In this document: positions 46,595-55,779 of the stretch, in pieces | Numbering within the stretch: position 1 is the first letter of the stretch | Layout of the letters: every line of letters begins with the position of its first letter | Source of the DNA: a virus | Direction: 5' to 3' (one strand) | IMG/VR virus record: IMGVR_UViG_3300031521_000029 | Span: 1 to 64,000 of that record | Length of the DNA: 64,000 nucleotides | Position numbers and translations under genes: made by a program | The notes under the pieces: generated by a model | The model's input: the letters and a program-made list of their open reading frames with translations, nothing else | What the model was told of the DNA's origin: nothing | The model's database searches: none

Positions 46595-46630
46595 GTGAAT
46601 TACAAGTTATTATATCTACAACGACTTATT

Positions 46631-47746
46631 TTAACCGTTTGTGGAGGGAGGTGTGTCTACAATGACTGATGTAGATGGAGGTGTTACAATTATTGGTGAA
46701 GCAGCAACTACAGGCGTTACCGTAGATGTTATGGTAGGTATGACAGAAGAAGTAACAGTGGTCGTGACAACAGCAGGCTTTGACCAACCCAATTCAACTT
46801 TCATCTTATCGATATTTGCTTTGTCTGCATCGGTCATTGTGGATTTTGCATTGTCCAATAAATCTTGAAGTGTGGCGACTTTGCCCGTCCCTGCGGCCTG
46901 TAATTTAGCAGTTTCTACAGAATCAACTACCGCCTTAAGTGCATTCTTGGTAGATGAATATGCTTCCACTGACACATTGCCTGCAATTGATAACGCTTTA
47001 GGTAAAATTAAGGATATGGTGTTTATTGCCCAACTCCCCATTTGTTCAAAGATATTAAATATCGCCGACGCAATTGGATTTGAAGTGGCTAAAATTCTAA
47101 GAATCAAAAATATTAATCCGCCTATACCCAAAAACCATGCCATACGAATAACTAATTTATGAACTCCATACCATATTGCGCCTAAACCACCCCAACTATC
47201 CATCTGATTTAATGTTGATTTGTATTGGTCTGCTGCCTGTGCATTTGCATCGGCCTGTTTCAATGCATCTGCAACCGCATCTTCTCGTTGTGCGATAAGT
47301 TTTTTATCCTGTTCTTGGATTTTTACCGTTTCTTTATCTTTCAATGCCAATGCTTTTTCGCCAGCTATTCTAACTTCTTTTACTTGAGAAAGTAAATCAT
47401 CTACTATTCCTTGAATTAGTTCAACTTCTTTAAAATCTGGTTTGCCTGCCAATGCTTCAATTCTAGCATTCATCTCTTTAGCTACAACAACTTCGTTTGG
47501 AACATTTGTAGTAATTTGATTCAAAGCATGTTCTACGCCCCCCTGGGACCACGCCCCAATATGGGCAAGTTTATCTTCATTAGCTTGAGCTTGTTGATTC
47601 TCAACTATACGAATTTGTGTATCTGTCTTTTTATTATTAGCTTGAGCTTTTCCAAACACTCCTTGATTATTATCAAGAATTGTTGAACATCCGGCCGCCA
47701 ACAAAATTGAAACGCCAACTATAAAACCACATATAAACTTATTCAT
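46631..47746 (-). CDS. Membrane lipoprotein with coiled coil
   Basis: 371 residues. Lipoprotein signal ILLAAGC with lipid-modified Cys20, then a long Gln/Lys/Ala-rich coiled coil (VKIQEQDKKLIAQREDAVAD, ADANAQAADQYK), two hydrophobic segments (MAWFLGIGGLIFLILRI and INTISLILPKALSIAG) and a Thr/Val/Pro-rich tail. It could be a spanin-like or virion/envelope protein. The first gene in a group whose other members look virion-associated. Confidence 0.72.
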   Translation of the reverse strand: MNKFICGFIVGVSILLAAGCSTILDNNQGVFGKAQANNKKTDTQIRIVENQQAQANEDKLAHIGAWSQGGVEHALNQITTNVPNEVVVAKEMNARIEALAGKPDFKEVELIQGIVDDLLSQVKEVRIAGEKALALKDKETVKIQEQDKKLIAQREDAVADALKQADANAQAADQYKSTLNQMDSWGGLGAIWYGVHKLVIRMAWFLGIGGLIFLILRILATSNPIASAIFNIFEQMGSWAINTISLILPKALSIAGNVSVEAYSSTKNALKAVVDSVETAKLQAAGTGKVATLQDLLDNAKSTMTDADKANIDKMKVELGWSKPAVVTTTVTSSVIPTITSTVTPVVAASPIIVTPPSTSVIVDTPPSTNG

Positions 47747-47751
47747 AAACT

Positions 47752-48141
47752 TTATCCTTTTAATAGCATCTTCTTAGTCATTACATCAGAGTATGTAACT
47801 CTATTTTCAACAGGACTATCAATCACTCCCAACTTTTGTTTTAACATTGCCAATGCAGCTATGGGAGACATTTTTCCACAATTAAATCCAACAATCCCAT
47901 ACTTTAAACAAAAATCTTCAAGAGTTTTAATATCTTTTTCTAAATAGTTTTGTTTTGGTGTAGTATCAATTGACTCGCCTGAATCAGTTAGTTTCTTTTT
48001 GACCATTAATTGATGTGGGTCAAACGAACCATCTTTAGTTACTGTCGGAATTCTTTGAGAAATAACTTGTTCCATACTTGGCATAGTTGGATATGCATCA
48101 AATTCAAAATGTAACTGATTAGATTGATTAAAATCGTTCAT
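47752..48141 (-). CDS. Hypothetical protein (129 aa)
   Basis: Polar N-terminal half, probably disordered, and a helical C-terminal half (YLEKDIKTLEDFCLKYG, IAALAMLKQKLG). Two bases from the metallopeptidase gene. Unrecognised; by location perhaps a virion or scaffold component. Confidence 0.57.
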   Translation of the reverse strand: MNDFNQSNQLHFEFDAYPTMPSMEQVISQRIPTVTKDGSFDPHQLMVKKKLTDSGESIDTTPKQNYLEKDIKTLEDFCLKYGIVGFNCGKMSPIAALAMLKQKLGVIDSPVENRVTYSDVMTKKMLLKG

Positions 48142-48143
48142 AA

Positions 48144-49286
48144 TTAACCTTTATAACTCATTTTCTTTGGTGGATATTCGTTACCCATAGAATATGTCTT
48201 TTCTGAAACTTTTTGTTTTTTAGGAATTGGAGATTTTCCATTATATCCTGATTTTTTATCTTTAGTTTTCTTTTGGTCTTCCCAATCCCTAAACAACATA
48301 TTACCTAACAAATATGCTTGTTTTTCCATCTGACGCAACCAAGGATTCTTTTGAGCATATTGAGGGTCGTTAGCTCCTACCGGACTTTCTCCGACTTCAT
48401 GAAGTTTTTCATTCTCATGCTGCCAGTGATGAATTATTTCATGAGCAAATGAACGAAGAATATCTTTTTGATGACGATTGGTAACGAACAATGCAACTTC
48501 CTTTTCAGCAGGATTGTAATATGCAGTTTTGCCAAGAACTTTTTCAGCATTCTTTTCATCTGAAACTAGCTTAACACTTGGGATGGTTTTTAACTGCAAT
48601 TCTTTTTGTAAGTAAGCAAATAATTGTCCTAAATGGGTTTTGAATGTATCTAAATTTTCAGGCATCATACTCTCTATAAATAGAGAACGAGTATCGTTAC
48701 TCACACATTTAGTTTCCATTAAATCTATAATTTTATTTTTAATGTTTAATGTTTTATTATATTCAATTGCAAGATTTTTTAAATTTCTTAATTGTATGTT
48801 TGTAGGTTCATTAACATTATTAGTAACATAAATCGTAAATGGAGTTATAACTACACGCATAAACTTTAAATCATATAACATTTTATAAATTCCTAATAAC
48901 CCTTTCTCATTAGGAACATCACTATATGCGTCATATGAATCATAAGGAATATTTTTTTCATTAAAATAATCCTCTGCCCACAACTCATGTCCCTCGACAG
49001 CATGATTAAAATTTCCACTTGGGTCTAACCAATACTCGGATTCTCTTAATCTAGGTTTATCGTCATTTACTTCCCAAAGACCTTTGAACAAATCTTTAGA
49101 TTGTGTAGGAATATCAGAATGACCAACGTAGCCACCTTCACGTTCCTCCATAGGAATCGTAGATGGTACTGGCTTTACTTCATATGGAACCGAATCATCA
49201 AAATAATCACTAAAACTAAGCCCTTCCCGTTGTAACATTATACGTCGGTATTCACTTAGTTTTTTTTGTGATATATTTTTGTCCAC
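48144..49286 (-). CDS. Zincin-like metallopeptidase
   Basis: 380 residues. AHEIIHHWQHE (His282 and His286 with Glu283) is a complete HExxH zinc site, and Glu321 in MEKQAYLLG is the probable third ligand. The first ~240 residues are unrecognised, with a polar start (REGLSFSDYFDDSVPYE). The basic C-terminal tail (SPIPKKQKVSEKTY) is disordered. Possibly a virion or prohead-associated protease; it sits among proteins with disordered repeats. Confidence 0.8.
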   Translation of the reverse strand: MDKNISQKKLSEYRRIMLQREGLSFSDYFDDSVPYEVKPVPSTIPMEEREGGYVGHSDIPTQSKDLFKGLWEVNDDKPRLRESEYWLDPSGNFNHAVEGHELWAEDYFNEKNIPYDSYDAYSDVPNEKGLLGIYKMLYDLKFMRVVITPFTIYVTNNVNEPTNIQLRNLKNLAIEYNKTLNIKNKIIDLMETKCVSNDTRSLFIESMMPENLDTFKTHLGQLFAYLQKELQLKTIPSVKLVSDEKNAEKVLGKTAYYNPAEKEVALFVTNRHQKDILRSFAHEIIHHWQHENEKLHEVGESPVGANDPQYAQKNPWLRQMEKQAYLLGNMLFRDWEDQKKTKDKKSGYNGKSPIPKKQKVSEKTYSMGNEYPPKKMSYKG

Positions 49287-49291
49287 ATGTA

Positions 49292-50806
49292 TTAAGATTT
49301 CTTCTTATGAACTCCGCTGGTGGTTTTCTTTGCCTTTTTATGTTTTAGGCTTTGAGAAAAGGTAGATTTCTTGGATTTTTGTCCCTTTGCAATTGTCTTT
49401 GCAACTTTACTTACGCCTTCATCCAAATCGTCGGCCCAACGGGTTTTTGGGTCTTGTTTATAATTACCGTGATTAGCTGTTCTATAAGAACTATGTTGAG
49501 TTGCTCCGATACCAGCCTCACTAACTTGTGGGTCATATTGATTGGTTCTAGCAGTATCATCTCCAGTTACTTTGTATTGTCTTGGTTGAACCGTTTTATA
49601 AGATGGCCCCATTTTCATATTAACCGTTTCATCTACGTCTTTAGTATCAGTGTGACTAAATCCATCATGACCGAAATCACCCTCTTCACCATGTTTGGAT
49701 GGACAATCGCATAAATAATTTTGTTTTCCACATCCAGGACATCTTTTATAATCATTTGGACTGGTTTCAGTTGATGCAATATCATAATCACTACGTTCTC
49801 CATCTTCATACAAATTAGGTTCTGTTCCACCTTGAGAAAGTCCATTATTTCTTTTAACTACCGACACATTATCAATCTTTTCACGAAGCGATATAAATTC
49901 CATCAATTCATCAGAAGACAAGGTACGTTGTTCATTTGCCAATTCAACATAACGTTCATTCATCTTCGTTTCTTCTTCTTCATCGTACATTTCAGTAATT
50001 TCAGGTTCATATTGATTAGTTCTGGCTGTGTCATCATCCATCACTTTGTATTGTCTTGGCTGAACTGTCTTATATGAGGCGCCCATCTTCATGTTAACTT
50101 TTTCTTCGTTGATTTTCACCCATCTACCGGACGTTTTATCATATTTGATTTCTTTCAATACGTCTTTTACAATTTTACGAATCTTCTGTTTACTTTCAGA
50201 AAGTTGTGGAGTTGCAGCAATAGTTCCTTGACTATTTGGGCCGCCTTGTTTCTGTCCTTCACCTGGAACTACTTGTCCGCCCACAGTTTTAGAAACCAAT
50301 GAGCTATCTACTGGTTTTCCACCTGCGGTAATTTGTTCTTTATCATTTGTCTGTTGAACACGGATTCCACCTTTATCTTTGTTAATGCCTCTACCGACAG
50401 TTGTCATGCCAGATTGTTCGCCTGACGCGGACGTTCCACTTAAACCACCAACATTGATAATTTTACCCATCATGATTGGTTGTCCGACATGAGGAACTGC
50501 CAATGCGCCGCCAATCGTTGGGAGGCCGCCGTTATCATCATATTCATTGCCTGGTTCTTCAACTTCGCAACCACATTCATCTATCTCTTCTTCTTCAAGG
50601 CCGGCTTTTGAAAGTTTACTATAATAGTGTGGGTCTTCTTTCAAATGGTCGCCTGCAATCTTCGCAGCCACGAATTCATCATTAGTATGTTCTTTTTCAG
50701 TTCCAATACCTTGGTTAAATTCTTTTTGGTCAACGCCTTCTGGGATAAGACGTTGAATGTCTTTCGCAGTCGCCTTTTTATTTTTGAAGAAATCTCGATA
50801 GTTCAT
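49292..50806 (-). CDS. Large disordered repeat protein with DUF5661-like start
   Basis: 504 residues. The N-terminal ~70 (KKATAKDIQRLIPEGVDQKE, DHLKEDPHYYSKL) match DUF5661-like regions. An ~35-residue unit (VNMKMG-A/P-SYKTVQPRQYK, then DDTARTNQY) occurs twice, near residues 237 and 396. In between are CPGCG...CDC, acidic stretches and Gly-rich parts. The end is very basic (KKSTFSQSLKHKKAKKTT). Probably a packaged, scaffold or DNA-associated virion protein; this is inferred from composition. Confidence 0.68.
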   Translation of the reverse strand: MNYRDFFKNKKATAKDIQRLIPEGVDQKEFNQGIGTEKEHTNDEFVAAKIAGDHLKEDPHYYSKLSKAGLEEEEIDECGCEVEEPGNEYDDNGGLPTIGGALAVPHVGQPIMMGKIINVGGLSGTSASGEQSGMTTVGRGINKDKGGIRVQQTNDKEQITAGGKPVDSSLVSKTVGGQVVPGEGQKQGGPNSQGTIAATPQLSESKQKIRKIVKDVLKEIKYDKTSGRWVKINEEKVNMKMGASYKTVQPRQYKVMDDDTARTNQYEPEITEMYDEEEETKMNERYVELANEQRTLSSDELMEFISLREKIDNVSVVKRNNGLSQGGTEPNLYEDGERSDYDIASTETSPNDYKRCPGCGKQNYLCDCPSKHGEEGDFGHDGFSHTDTKDVDETVNMKMGPSYKTVQPRQYKVTGDDTARTNQYDPQVSEAGIGATQHSSYRTANHGNYKQDPKTRWADDLDEGVSKVAKTIAKGQKSKKSTFSQSLKHKKAKKTTSGVHKKKS

Positions 50807-50848
50807 AAAGTATAAATATTGGTTTGTATTGTTAAAATTGACAAAATG

Positions 50849-51568
50849 TTAGATTCCACTTCTCGTAGAACATCGTCTATTGGACAAGTCTTTAAAAATT
50901 TGATTTAATTCTGGAGTTGCGGCTTTTGCTGCCGTTTTCTTTCTTGCTGCAATCATTTCATCAAGAACGCTTTTTGTTTTAGAAAATGTACTTTCTTTTA
51001 CTGTTTCGTCCACCTTCATTTTTTTATCATCAATGTTTAACATATCAAGTCTACTATAATAATGTGGGTCTGTTTTCATGTTTTTTATAACAGTTTGTTT
51101 AGCTATCATTTTGTCTTTCTTCACCATGTTCCCCAGTTCATATTGAAGAGCGGACATAACTTCATCAGGAGAAGGAGTTTGTTCTTTTCCTTTAAATAAT
51201 TGGTCAACTTTAGGGTCGAGTTCTTTATCCGGGTCTAATGGCTTTTGGGATTTTTGAACATCGTAATTAGTATCGGGACTAACAGTATTTGGCTTTGTTA
51301 ATCTTACCGTATCCCCAGTATCAGGCGTTGTACTTATCGTGTTTGAGTTTCTTCCGATTCTATCAGGACGGTCGGGTGGTTGCATCATTGCAGAAGATGT
51401 GGATTCGGTATTAGAAGCCATATGGTTCGTCGTCTTATCAGATGAAGAAAATTTCGATGGGTCTTGTGTACTACTATTTGGCGTTCCATAAGAGCCGCCA
51501 TAAGACATACCACCAGAACCACCTGGGGAACCATCAAAACTATTTTCTATAAAGATTTTTTTTGCCAT
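50849..51568 (-). CDS. Disordered protein with DUF5661-like segment
   Basis: 239 residues. Gly/Ser/Thr/Asp-rich first 120 residues, then ALQYELGNMVKKDKMI and NMKTDPHYYSRL, the same element as in 49292-50806, followed by a basic C-terminal helix (SVLDEMIAARKKTAAKAAT). The two genes appear to be relatives. Upstream ACTATTTATAG resembles the shared leader motif. Confidence 0.65.
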   Translation of the reverse strand: MAKKIFIENSFDGSPGGSGGMSYGGSYGTPNSSTQDPSKFSSSDKTTNHMASNTESTSSAMMQPPDRPDRIGRNSNTISTTPDTGDTVRLTKPNTVSPDTNYDVQKSQKPLDPDKELDPKVDQLFKGKEQTPSPDEVMSALQYELGNMVKKDKMIAKQTVIKNMKTDPHYYSRLDMLNIDDKKMKVDETVKESTFSKTKSVLDEMIAARKKTAAKAATPELNQIFKDLSNRRCSTRSGI

Positions 51569-51620
51569 ATACCACTATAAATAGTAAATGCTACTTAGAA
51601 ACCTTTAGATATAGACGCAT

Positions 51621-51649
51621 AAAAAACCGACACCATAAGATGTCGGTTT
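51621..51649 (-). terminator. Rho-independent terminator after 51656 gene
   Basis: AAACCGACA/TGTCGGTTT stem (51624-51632 with 51641-51649) followed on the minus strand by TTTTTT-rich sequence. Confidence 0.85.
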
Positions 51650-51655
51650 AATGTG

Positions 51656-52192
51656 TTATCTATATTCTTTTCGTAATAGTCGCCAGCGGTCGGAATCGAT
51701 TTCCTTTTCACCAGTATCGATTTTTATCAACATATTCAATATATCATCAATGTTATTATAAATATACTTATGTGGAAACATTCCCATTATCCAAAACGGA
51801 CATTTCTTTTTACCACCTTCTACAGCAATAAACGTCGGTTTCTTCATTCTTACAGCCGTTACCAACTCTTCCACTGTTCCGTATGTAGGATATGTTGGAT
51901 TAAGATATGCTACTATAAAATCAGACCTATCAACTAAATTTAAGTCATACGCTCTAATTTCTCGCATTCTTTCTTGAACTTCATCATACTTTTCACCGTC
52001 CATAAGTTCATTTATATGCTTTCTGGTAGCATCGTTTTCCTGAATATCCTTCAGAAATGGTTTATGATATGGATTGAAGACTGTCACGGCCATTTTTTCC
52101 AAAATAGGCGTTATTTTACTTCTCCAAGCCTCTCCGTTATTATACTGCATCGGCCCAGCTAAATACGTCTTCGTTCTATATAACACATTCAT
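51656..52192 (-). CDS. Nucleoside 2-deoxyribosyltransferase-like protein
   Basis: 178 residues from ATG 52192. TKTYLAGPMQYN, VFNPYHKP, IRAYDLNLVDRSDFIVAYLNPT (acidic residues of the base-binding pocket) and YGTVEELVTA (catalytic Glu region) match the NDT-like Rossmann family. Members exchange bases on deoxynucleosides or hydrolyse nucleotides. It may help recycle host nucleotides or make modified ones. Last gene of the clamp-loader operon, with a strong terminator. Confidence 0.78.
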   Translation of the reverse strand: MNVLYRTKTYLAGPMQYNNGEAWRSKITPILEKMAVTVFNPYHKPFLKDIQENDATRKHINELMDGEKYDEVQERMREIRAYDLNLVDRSDFIVAYLNPTYPTYGTVEELVTAVRMKKPTFIAVEGGKKKCPFWIMGMFPHKYIYNNIDDILNMLIKIDTGEKEIDSDRWRLLRKEYR

Positions 52193-52193
52193 A

Positions 52194-52442
52194 TCAACCT
52201 TGATTTGACCTGGCCACGATTTGTATGGCAACATTATGAGCAGATGCAAACTGAAGAATTTCCTTCATTTCCAACACAGGATTATACGAACAATGAATTT
52301 CAATTGTAGGTTTCATATGCGTCGGATGCATCTCTATAAACTCTGCTCTATCGAACCATTGTTTGTTTTTATTAACATCGTAAAACTCACCCAGCAATAC
52401 ACGATGGTCGATTCTCTTTGGCATTTTTCTTGGTAATTCCAT
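52194..52442 (-). CDS. Small hypothetical protein (82 aa)
   Basis: Alpha/beta (FYDVNKNKQWFDRAEFIEMH, TIEIHCSYNPVLEMKEILQFA). An SD-like AAAGGA precedes the ATG. Its position after the gp44-like gene is where T4 has gp62, but it is far shorter and shows no similarity I can see. Confidence 0.58.
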   Translation of the reverse strand: MELPRKMPKRIDHRVLLGEFYDVNKNKQWFDRAEFIEMHPTHMKPTIEIHCSYNPVLEMKEILQFASAHNVAIQIVARSNQG

Positions 52443-52453
52443 AAACTATTCCT

Positions 52454-53422
52454 TTATTTTAAATGTTTTAGTATTTTATACATACACGCCAAAAACGTTA
52501 TGTCTCTGACTTTTGGTATAACTAACTGCATTTGCCAGTTAAGTTCACCCAATTCGTATATAATCAATGCTTCCTTACCTTTTGCGTAATCATCCACCTT
52601 ATCAAACAAGTGATGTACCACAGTTTCCAACGACGTAGCATCAAATTCCGTTGTAAGTTTTCTAATTTCGTCAAAAACACCAGCCTCATGTGGATTTTTT
52701 AACAGTTCCACCAAATTATTCAAAGAATCTACTTCAACAGCATTTTCTCTTGAAATTTTAATTTTCAGTTCTCCGGTTTCACCTTCCAATGTAGATTGTT
52801 GGGCGAAATTGATTACCTTACGTATGTCAGGATAATATGTGTTGACAATGAAGATTACATCTTCTTGTGTGAATGATACATTCTCGGTCTGTAAAATATT
52901 GACCAACTTTAACGCCACTTCCTTTTTAGAAACCGGTTTGATTTCAAACGTCTGCATTCTTGACGACAACGGAGAAATAATTTTTTCAACATAATTACAC
53001 GTCAAAATAAATCTTGTATGCGCCGAATATGTTTCGGTCATATTTCTCAAAGCCGCCTGCGCTTCTGGTGACAACCTATCTGCCTCATCGAGAATGATTA
53101 CCTTGAGAGGTTTGAAGCCCACCGAACAAGCAAAATTCTTCATTTTAACTCTAACATCCTCAACACTGTTTTCGTCCGATGCATTTATATACATTACGTC
53201 ACATGGTATTGATTTTGTTAAAAGTTTTGCTAAAGATGTTTTACCTGTTCCGGCGGGGCCGAACAGTAGAATCTGCGGAATCTCATTTTTTTTAATAAAT
53301 TGAGCAAACGTTTCCTTTACAGTTTCATTACCAATATATTCGTCCATATTAGCAGGTCGATATCGTTCAACCCACAATGAATGGTCTTTCTTTGGTTTTC
53401 TGTTCTCTTCAATAAAGTCCAT
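52454..53422 (-). CDS. DNA polymerase clamp-loader subunit (gp44-like)
   Basis: Loads the sliding clamp on primed DNA using ATP. 322 residues: Walker A GPAGTGKT (55-62), Walker B VIILDEADRLS, sensor-1 FILTCNY, and SSRMQTFEI in place of the SRC arginine-finger motif. A C-terminal collar-like helical domain follows. Between the clamp (53665) and nucleotide genes. No separate gp62-like subunit is recognised. Confidence 0.92.
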   Translation of the reverse strand: MDFIEENRKPKKDHSLWVERYRPANMDEYIGNETVKETFAQFIKKNEIPQILLFGPAGTGKTSLAKLLTKSIPCDVMYINASDENSVEDVRVKMKNFACSVGFKPLKVIILDEADRLSPEAQAALRNMTETYSAHTRFILTCNYVEKIISPLSSRMQTFEIKPVSKKEVALKLVNILQTENVSFTQEDVIFIVNTYYPDIRKVINFAQQSTLEGETGELKIKISRENAVEVDSLNNLVELLKNPHEAGVFDEIRKLTTEFDATSLETVVHHLFDKVDDYAKGKEALIIYELGELNWQMQLVIPKVRDITFLACMYKILKHLK

Positions 53423-53436
53423 ATCGTTTGTTTATT

Positions 53437-53622
53437 TTACTTTGAGAACTTGAATTTAAGCTTACAAAGTTGAGTCTTAGACTTCAAAGAAGTCTTGACG
53501 GACTTGACCAACGACGCCATTTGATTCTTGGTACCAACCATATCAGCATATGGGCCGACCCAACGACCTTGACTTTTGTAGAACAACCCATAATACTCTT
53601 TATTTGTTTTATTTAACTTCAT
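53437..53622 (-). CDS. Small basic protein (61 aa)
   Basis: Lys-rich (SVKTSLKSKTQLCKLKFKFSK) with an aromatic start (KEYYGLFYKSQGRWVGPYAD). SD-like AAAAGG lies six bases before the ATG. Lies between clamp and clamp loader; may be a replisome accessory, unrecognised. Confidence 0.58.
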   Translation of the reverse strand: MKLNKTNKEYYGLFYKSQGRWVGPYADMVGTKNQMASLVKSVKTSLKSKTQLCKLKFKFSK

Positions 53623-53664
53623 ATTTTTCCTTTTTGTGTGTGTGTGTTTATTTTTCCTTACAAA

Positions 53665-54426
53665 TTAATCTTCCACGTCAACTTTTACCAAATAGTATTG
53701 ACTCTTAATTCCATCCTTGTTAAATGCGACTCCTGCCAAGCCGGCATCACAAATTTGAAGAACCGAATCATCACAATCACTGTTAGCTGACAAAATTTCT
53801 TTCAAACTCTTTGCGGTAAAACTGATAGGATTCTTAATCGTATCTTTTCCTGTATTAGTTGTAACGTATTCACCGAGAGCGATACGGTCTGAGTTGCCGG
53901 TTGACTTATAACCAAACACAACATCAAGTTTTCTAGTTTTCTTACTCATCACCACCGTGAACAACGCACCGTCATCACCCAAAGCAGAAAATGCTTTGGC
54001 GAACTTATCATTAAATTCGGGGGTAAGTTTGATTTCAACATCAAACGGAGGAATGTTCTTCATGGAAGGAACTGGGTCAATTGCTGACGGTTCTGATGTA
54101 ACATAATCAACCAACATCTTTCCATCATCCACCAACACTTTACGAGCCCGTGTATTATCCTTGTCATCAACATCCAGAGTCAACGCCACGGTTTCGCCCA
54201 TCAAAGATAGCATCTTCTTCAATCTGTCTGTGGTTAGAATTCCGACGTCTTGACCACTAATAAATCCTGTTGCGGCCTTTTCTAATTGAACCGATGCGAA
54301 CAACTTCTTATCAGAAGTCATGGCAGTGACGGCCAAATCATCACCGACGTTCCTCCAGATGACAGAATTAATCGTTCCACCCAAAGTATATTTTTTAATA
54401 AATGTTTCAATTTTTTGTTTTTCCAT
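53665..54426 (-). CDS. Sliding clamp (gp45/PCNA-like)
   Basis: 253 residues, close to gp45 (228) and PCNA in length. Repeated beta-alpha-beta pattern with an internal two-fold similarity (ISGQDVGILTTDRLKKMLSL against ISFTAKSLKEILSANS). No enzymatic motif is expected. The identity rests on fold-like pattern plus position beside the clamp loader and on the same strand as DNA polymerase. Tethers polymerase and probably ligase and Cas4-like nuclease to DNA. Confidence 0.82.
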   Translation of the reverse strand: MEKQKIETFIKKYTLGGTINSVIWRNVGDDLAVTAMTSDKKLFASVQLEKAATGFISGQDVGILTTDRLKKMLSLMGETVALTLDVDDKDNTRARKVLVDDGKMLVDYVTSEPSAIDPVPSMKNIPPFDVEIKLTPEFNDKFAKAFSALGDDGALFTVVMSKKTRKLDVVFGYKSTGNSDRIALGEYVTTNTGKDTIKNPISFTAKSLKEILSANSDCDDSVLQICDAGLAGVAFNKDGIKSQYYLVKVDVED

Positions 54427-54486
54427 AATTTTATAATCTCTCTTAATTGTTCATACACTATATCACAGTAAATTCAGAAGGTCTAT

Positions 54487-54651
54487 TTATTTTATTTTGC
54501 AATATAATTGAACTGCATTTTTACAATACCAACACGATACAAAATTAAAATATTCTTTATATCCATTTTCTTTTAAGAGCTTAATCGATTCTTTAGTTAA
54601 AAAATGATTATTATCGGCCCCACATTTAGAACATACACCAGATGCTTTCAT
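54487..54651 (-). CDS. Small two-CxxC zinc protein (54 aa)
   Basis: ATG 54651 to TAA 54487. CSKCG near the start and CWYCK near the end form a single zinc ribbon around a helical middle. It overlaps the macro-domain gene by four bases (ATGA), which supports its reality. Confidence 0.68.
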   Translation of the reverse strand: MKASGVCSKCGADNNHFLTKESIKLLKENGYKEYFNFVSCWYCKNAVQLYCKIK

Positions 54652-55193
54652 AGAAAATTTTCAAGAGTGAATTGTGGCTTTTTAGGAGCTTCGTCAGGAA
54701 GACAAAGGGTGATATCAACACCAAATTTATCAGCAAAAGGAAGAAGTTCTTTTGTAAGAATTAGTTTAATTTCATCTCGTTCTGGTACAGGTGTAAATCC
54801 TGTAACTTTTCCAAACGGCCCCCGACGTCCATTTTTTCCGCCAGGCAAAGGTAAATTAACCGATGTGATATCATTCTCAAGAATGACTAACTTTAAAGAC
54901 TTGATTGAAGATTCCAACCATTCGAGGGTACTCCAATGTCGCCAGTCGTCTTTTACTGCAAGTCCTAAAACATAATGATAGTCGGTTGTATCATCAGTAT
55001 GCCAAACATAACAATCGCCAGGACGAATTAAATGTTTTTCACATTTATCCTTGTAATCATTAAACATCTTTGGATATCTATTTTTAAATTCCAAAGCTAT
55101 ACCAGCCCCCATGACGCCAACACAATTAATTGTATTTACATACGCATCGGCAGTCAAATCAAACACTGATTTATAAACAACTTTAAAACTCAT
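54648..55193 (-). CDS. Macro domain protein, DarG-like
   Basis: 181 residues. DAYVNTINCVGVMGAGIALEF (residues 16-36, quoted in part) holds Asn20 and the GVMGAGIA loop of ADP-ribose-binding macro domains; PLPGGKNGRRGPFG is the second phosphate loop. This subtype is the one of DarG, which removes ADP-ribose from thymidine in DNA after DarT. In a phage it is a plausible anti-defence or RNA/DNA de-ADP-ribosylation enzyme. C-terminal ~25 residues lack a second domain. Own promoter at 55207. Confidence 0.86.
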   Translation of the reverse strand: MSFKVVYKSVFDLTADAYVNTINCVGVMGAGIALEFKNRYPKMFNDYKDKCEKHLIRPGDCYVWHTDDTTDYHYVLGLAVKDDWRHWSTLEWLESSIKSLKLVILENDITSVNLPLPGGKNGRRGPFGKVTGFTPVPERDEIKLILTKELLPFADKFGVDITLCLPDEAPKKPQFTLENFL

Positions 55194-55206
55194 AACAGAT
55201 TAAAAC

Positions 55207-55234
55207 ATTATCTCTCCATTATAACAAATGTCAA
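55207..55234 (-). promoter_or_regulatory. Promoter for macro-domain gene
   Basis: TTGACA at 55229-55234, 16-base spacer, GATAAT at 55207-55212; 13 bases to the ATG. The preceding gene's TGA stop overlaps the -35 box. Confidence 0.62.
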
Positions 55235-55770
55235 GCATCTTTGATTTTATAATCAACATCGACCTTATGTTCCTTTAACAGAACTGATATAATGTCTATT
55301 CTCGGAATTTTATATCCGTAAGAACGAAAAGTTTTTCCATCGCTACTTCGATTTGGAATAGCGATGGGTTTTACTTTATTTTCTTTAATATATTTATCAA
55401 GAAATTTACAAAGGGATTTTGGTTCAAACCAAAAAAATACTTTATCATTCATGTAATAATACACAAAATAATCTATTTTATGTTCTTTTGAACGCCACGG
55501 GCCGCCGAGAAGTTCTTTTTCGTCCGGTAATATGGTGTTCTTTTCCATGAAAAAATTTACAGTCTTTTCCATAGAATAACTGTCAGTCTTCAATTCAACG
55601 GTTTTTCCGTTATTCAATGTAAAATCAATTTTTCGATTCTTTACACTCTTGACAGGTTCCAACGATTCATATATCTTGATGAAATCAGATTCTCCGATGT
55701 CACCAATACGCAGTTGGTCTTTAAAGTTAAAGACCTTCCCTTTTTTTTGTGTCATAATGTTTTTGACCAA
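55231..55770 (-). CDS. PD-(D/E)XK nuclease-like protein
   Basis: 179 residues: RIGDIGESDFIKIYE, KIDFTLNNGKTVELKTD (D-x-E-x-K core) and a following helix. Size and order match phage Holliday-junction-resolvase or restriction-like nucleases. Substrate unknown. Its TGA lies inside the macro-gene -35 box. Confidence 0.72.
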   Translation of the reverse strand: MVKNIMTQKKGKVFNFKDQLRIGDIGESDFIKIYESLEPVKSVKNRKIDFTLNNGKTVELKTDSYSMEKTVNFFMEKNTILPDEKELLGGPWRSKEHKIDYFVYYYMNDKVFFWFEPKSLCKFLDKYIKENKVKPIAIPNRSSDGKTFRSYGYKIPRIDIISVLLKEHKVDVDYKIKDA

Positions 55771-55779
55771 CCTACTAAA

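Noticed and set aside
52194-52442. gp62-like clamp-loader small subunit, by position after gp44-like gene
   Set aside because: 82 residues against about 187 in T4 and no visible similarity.
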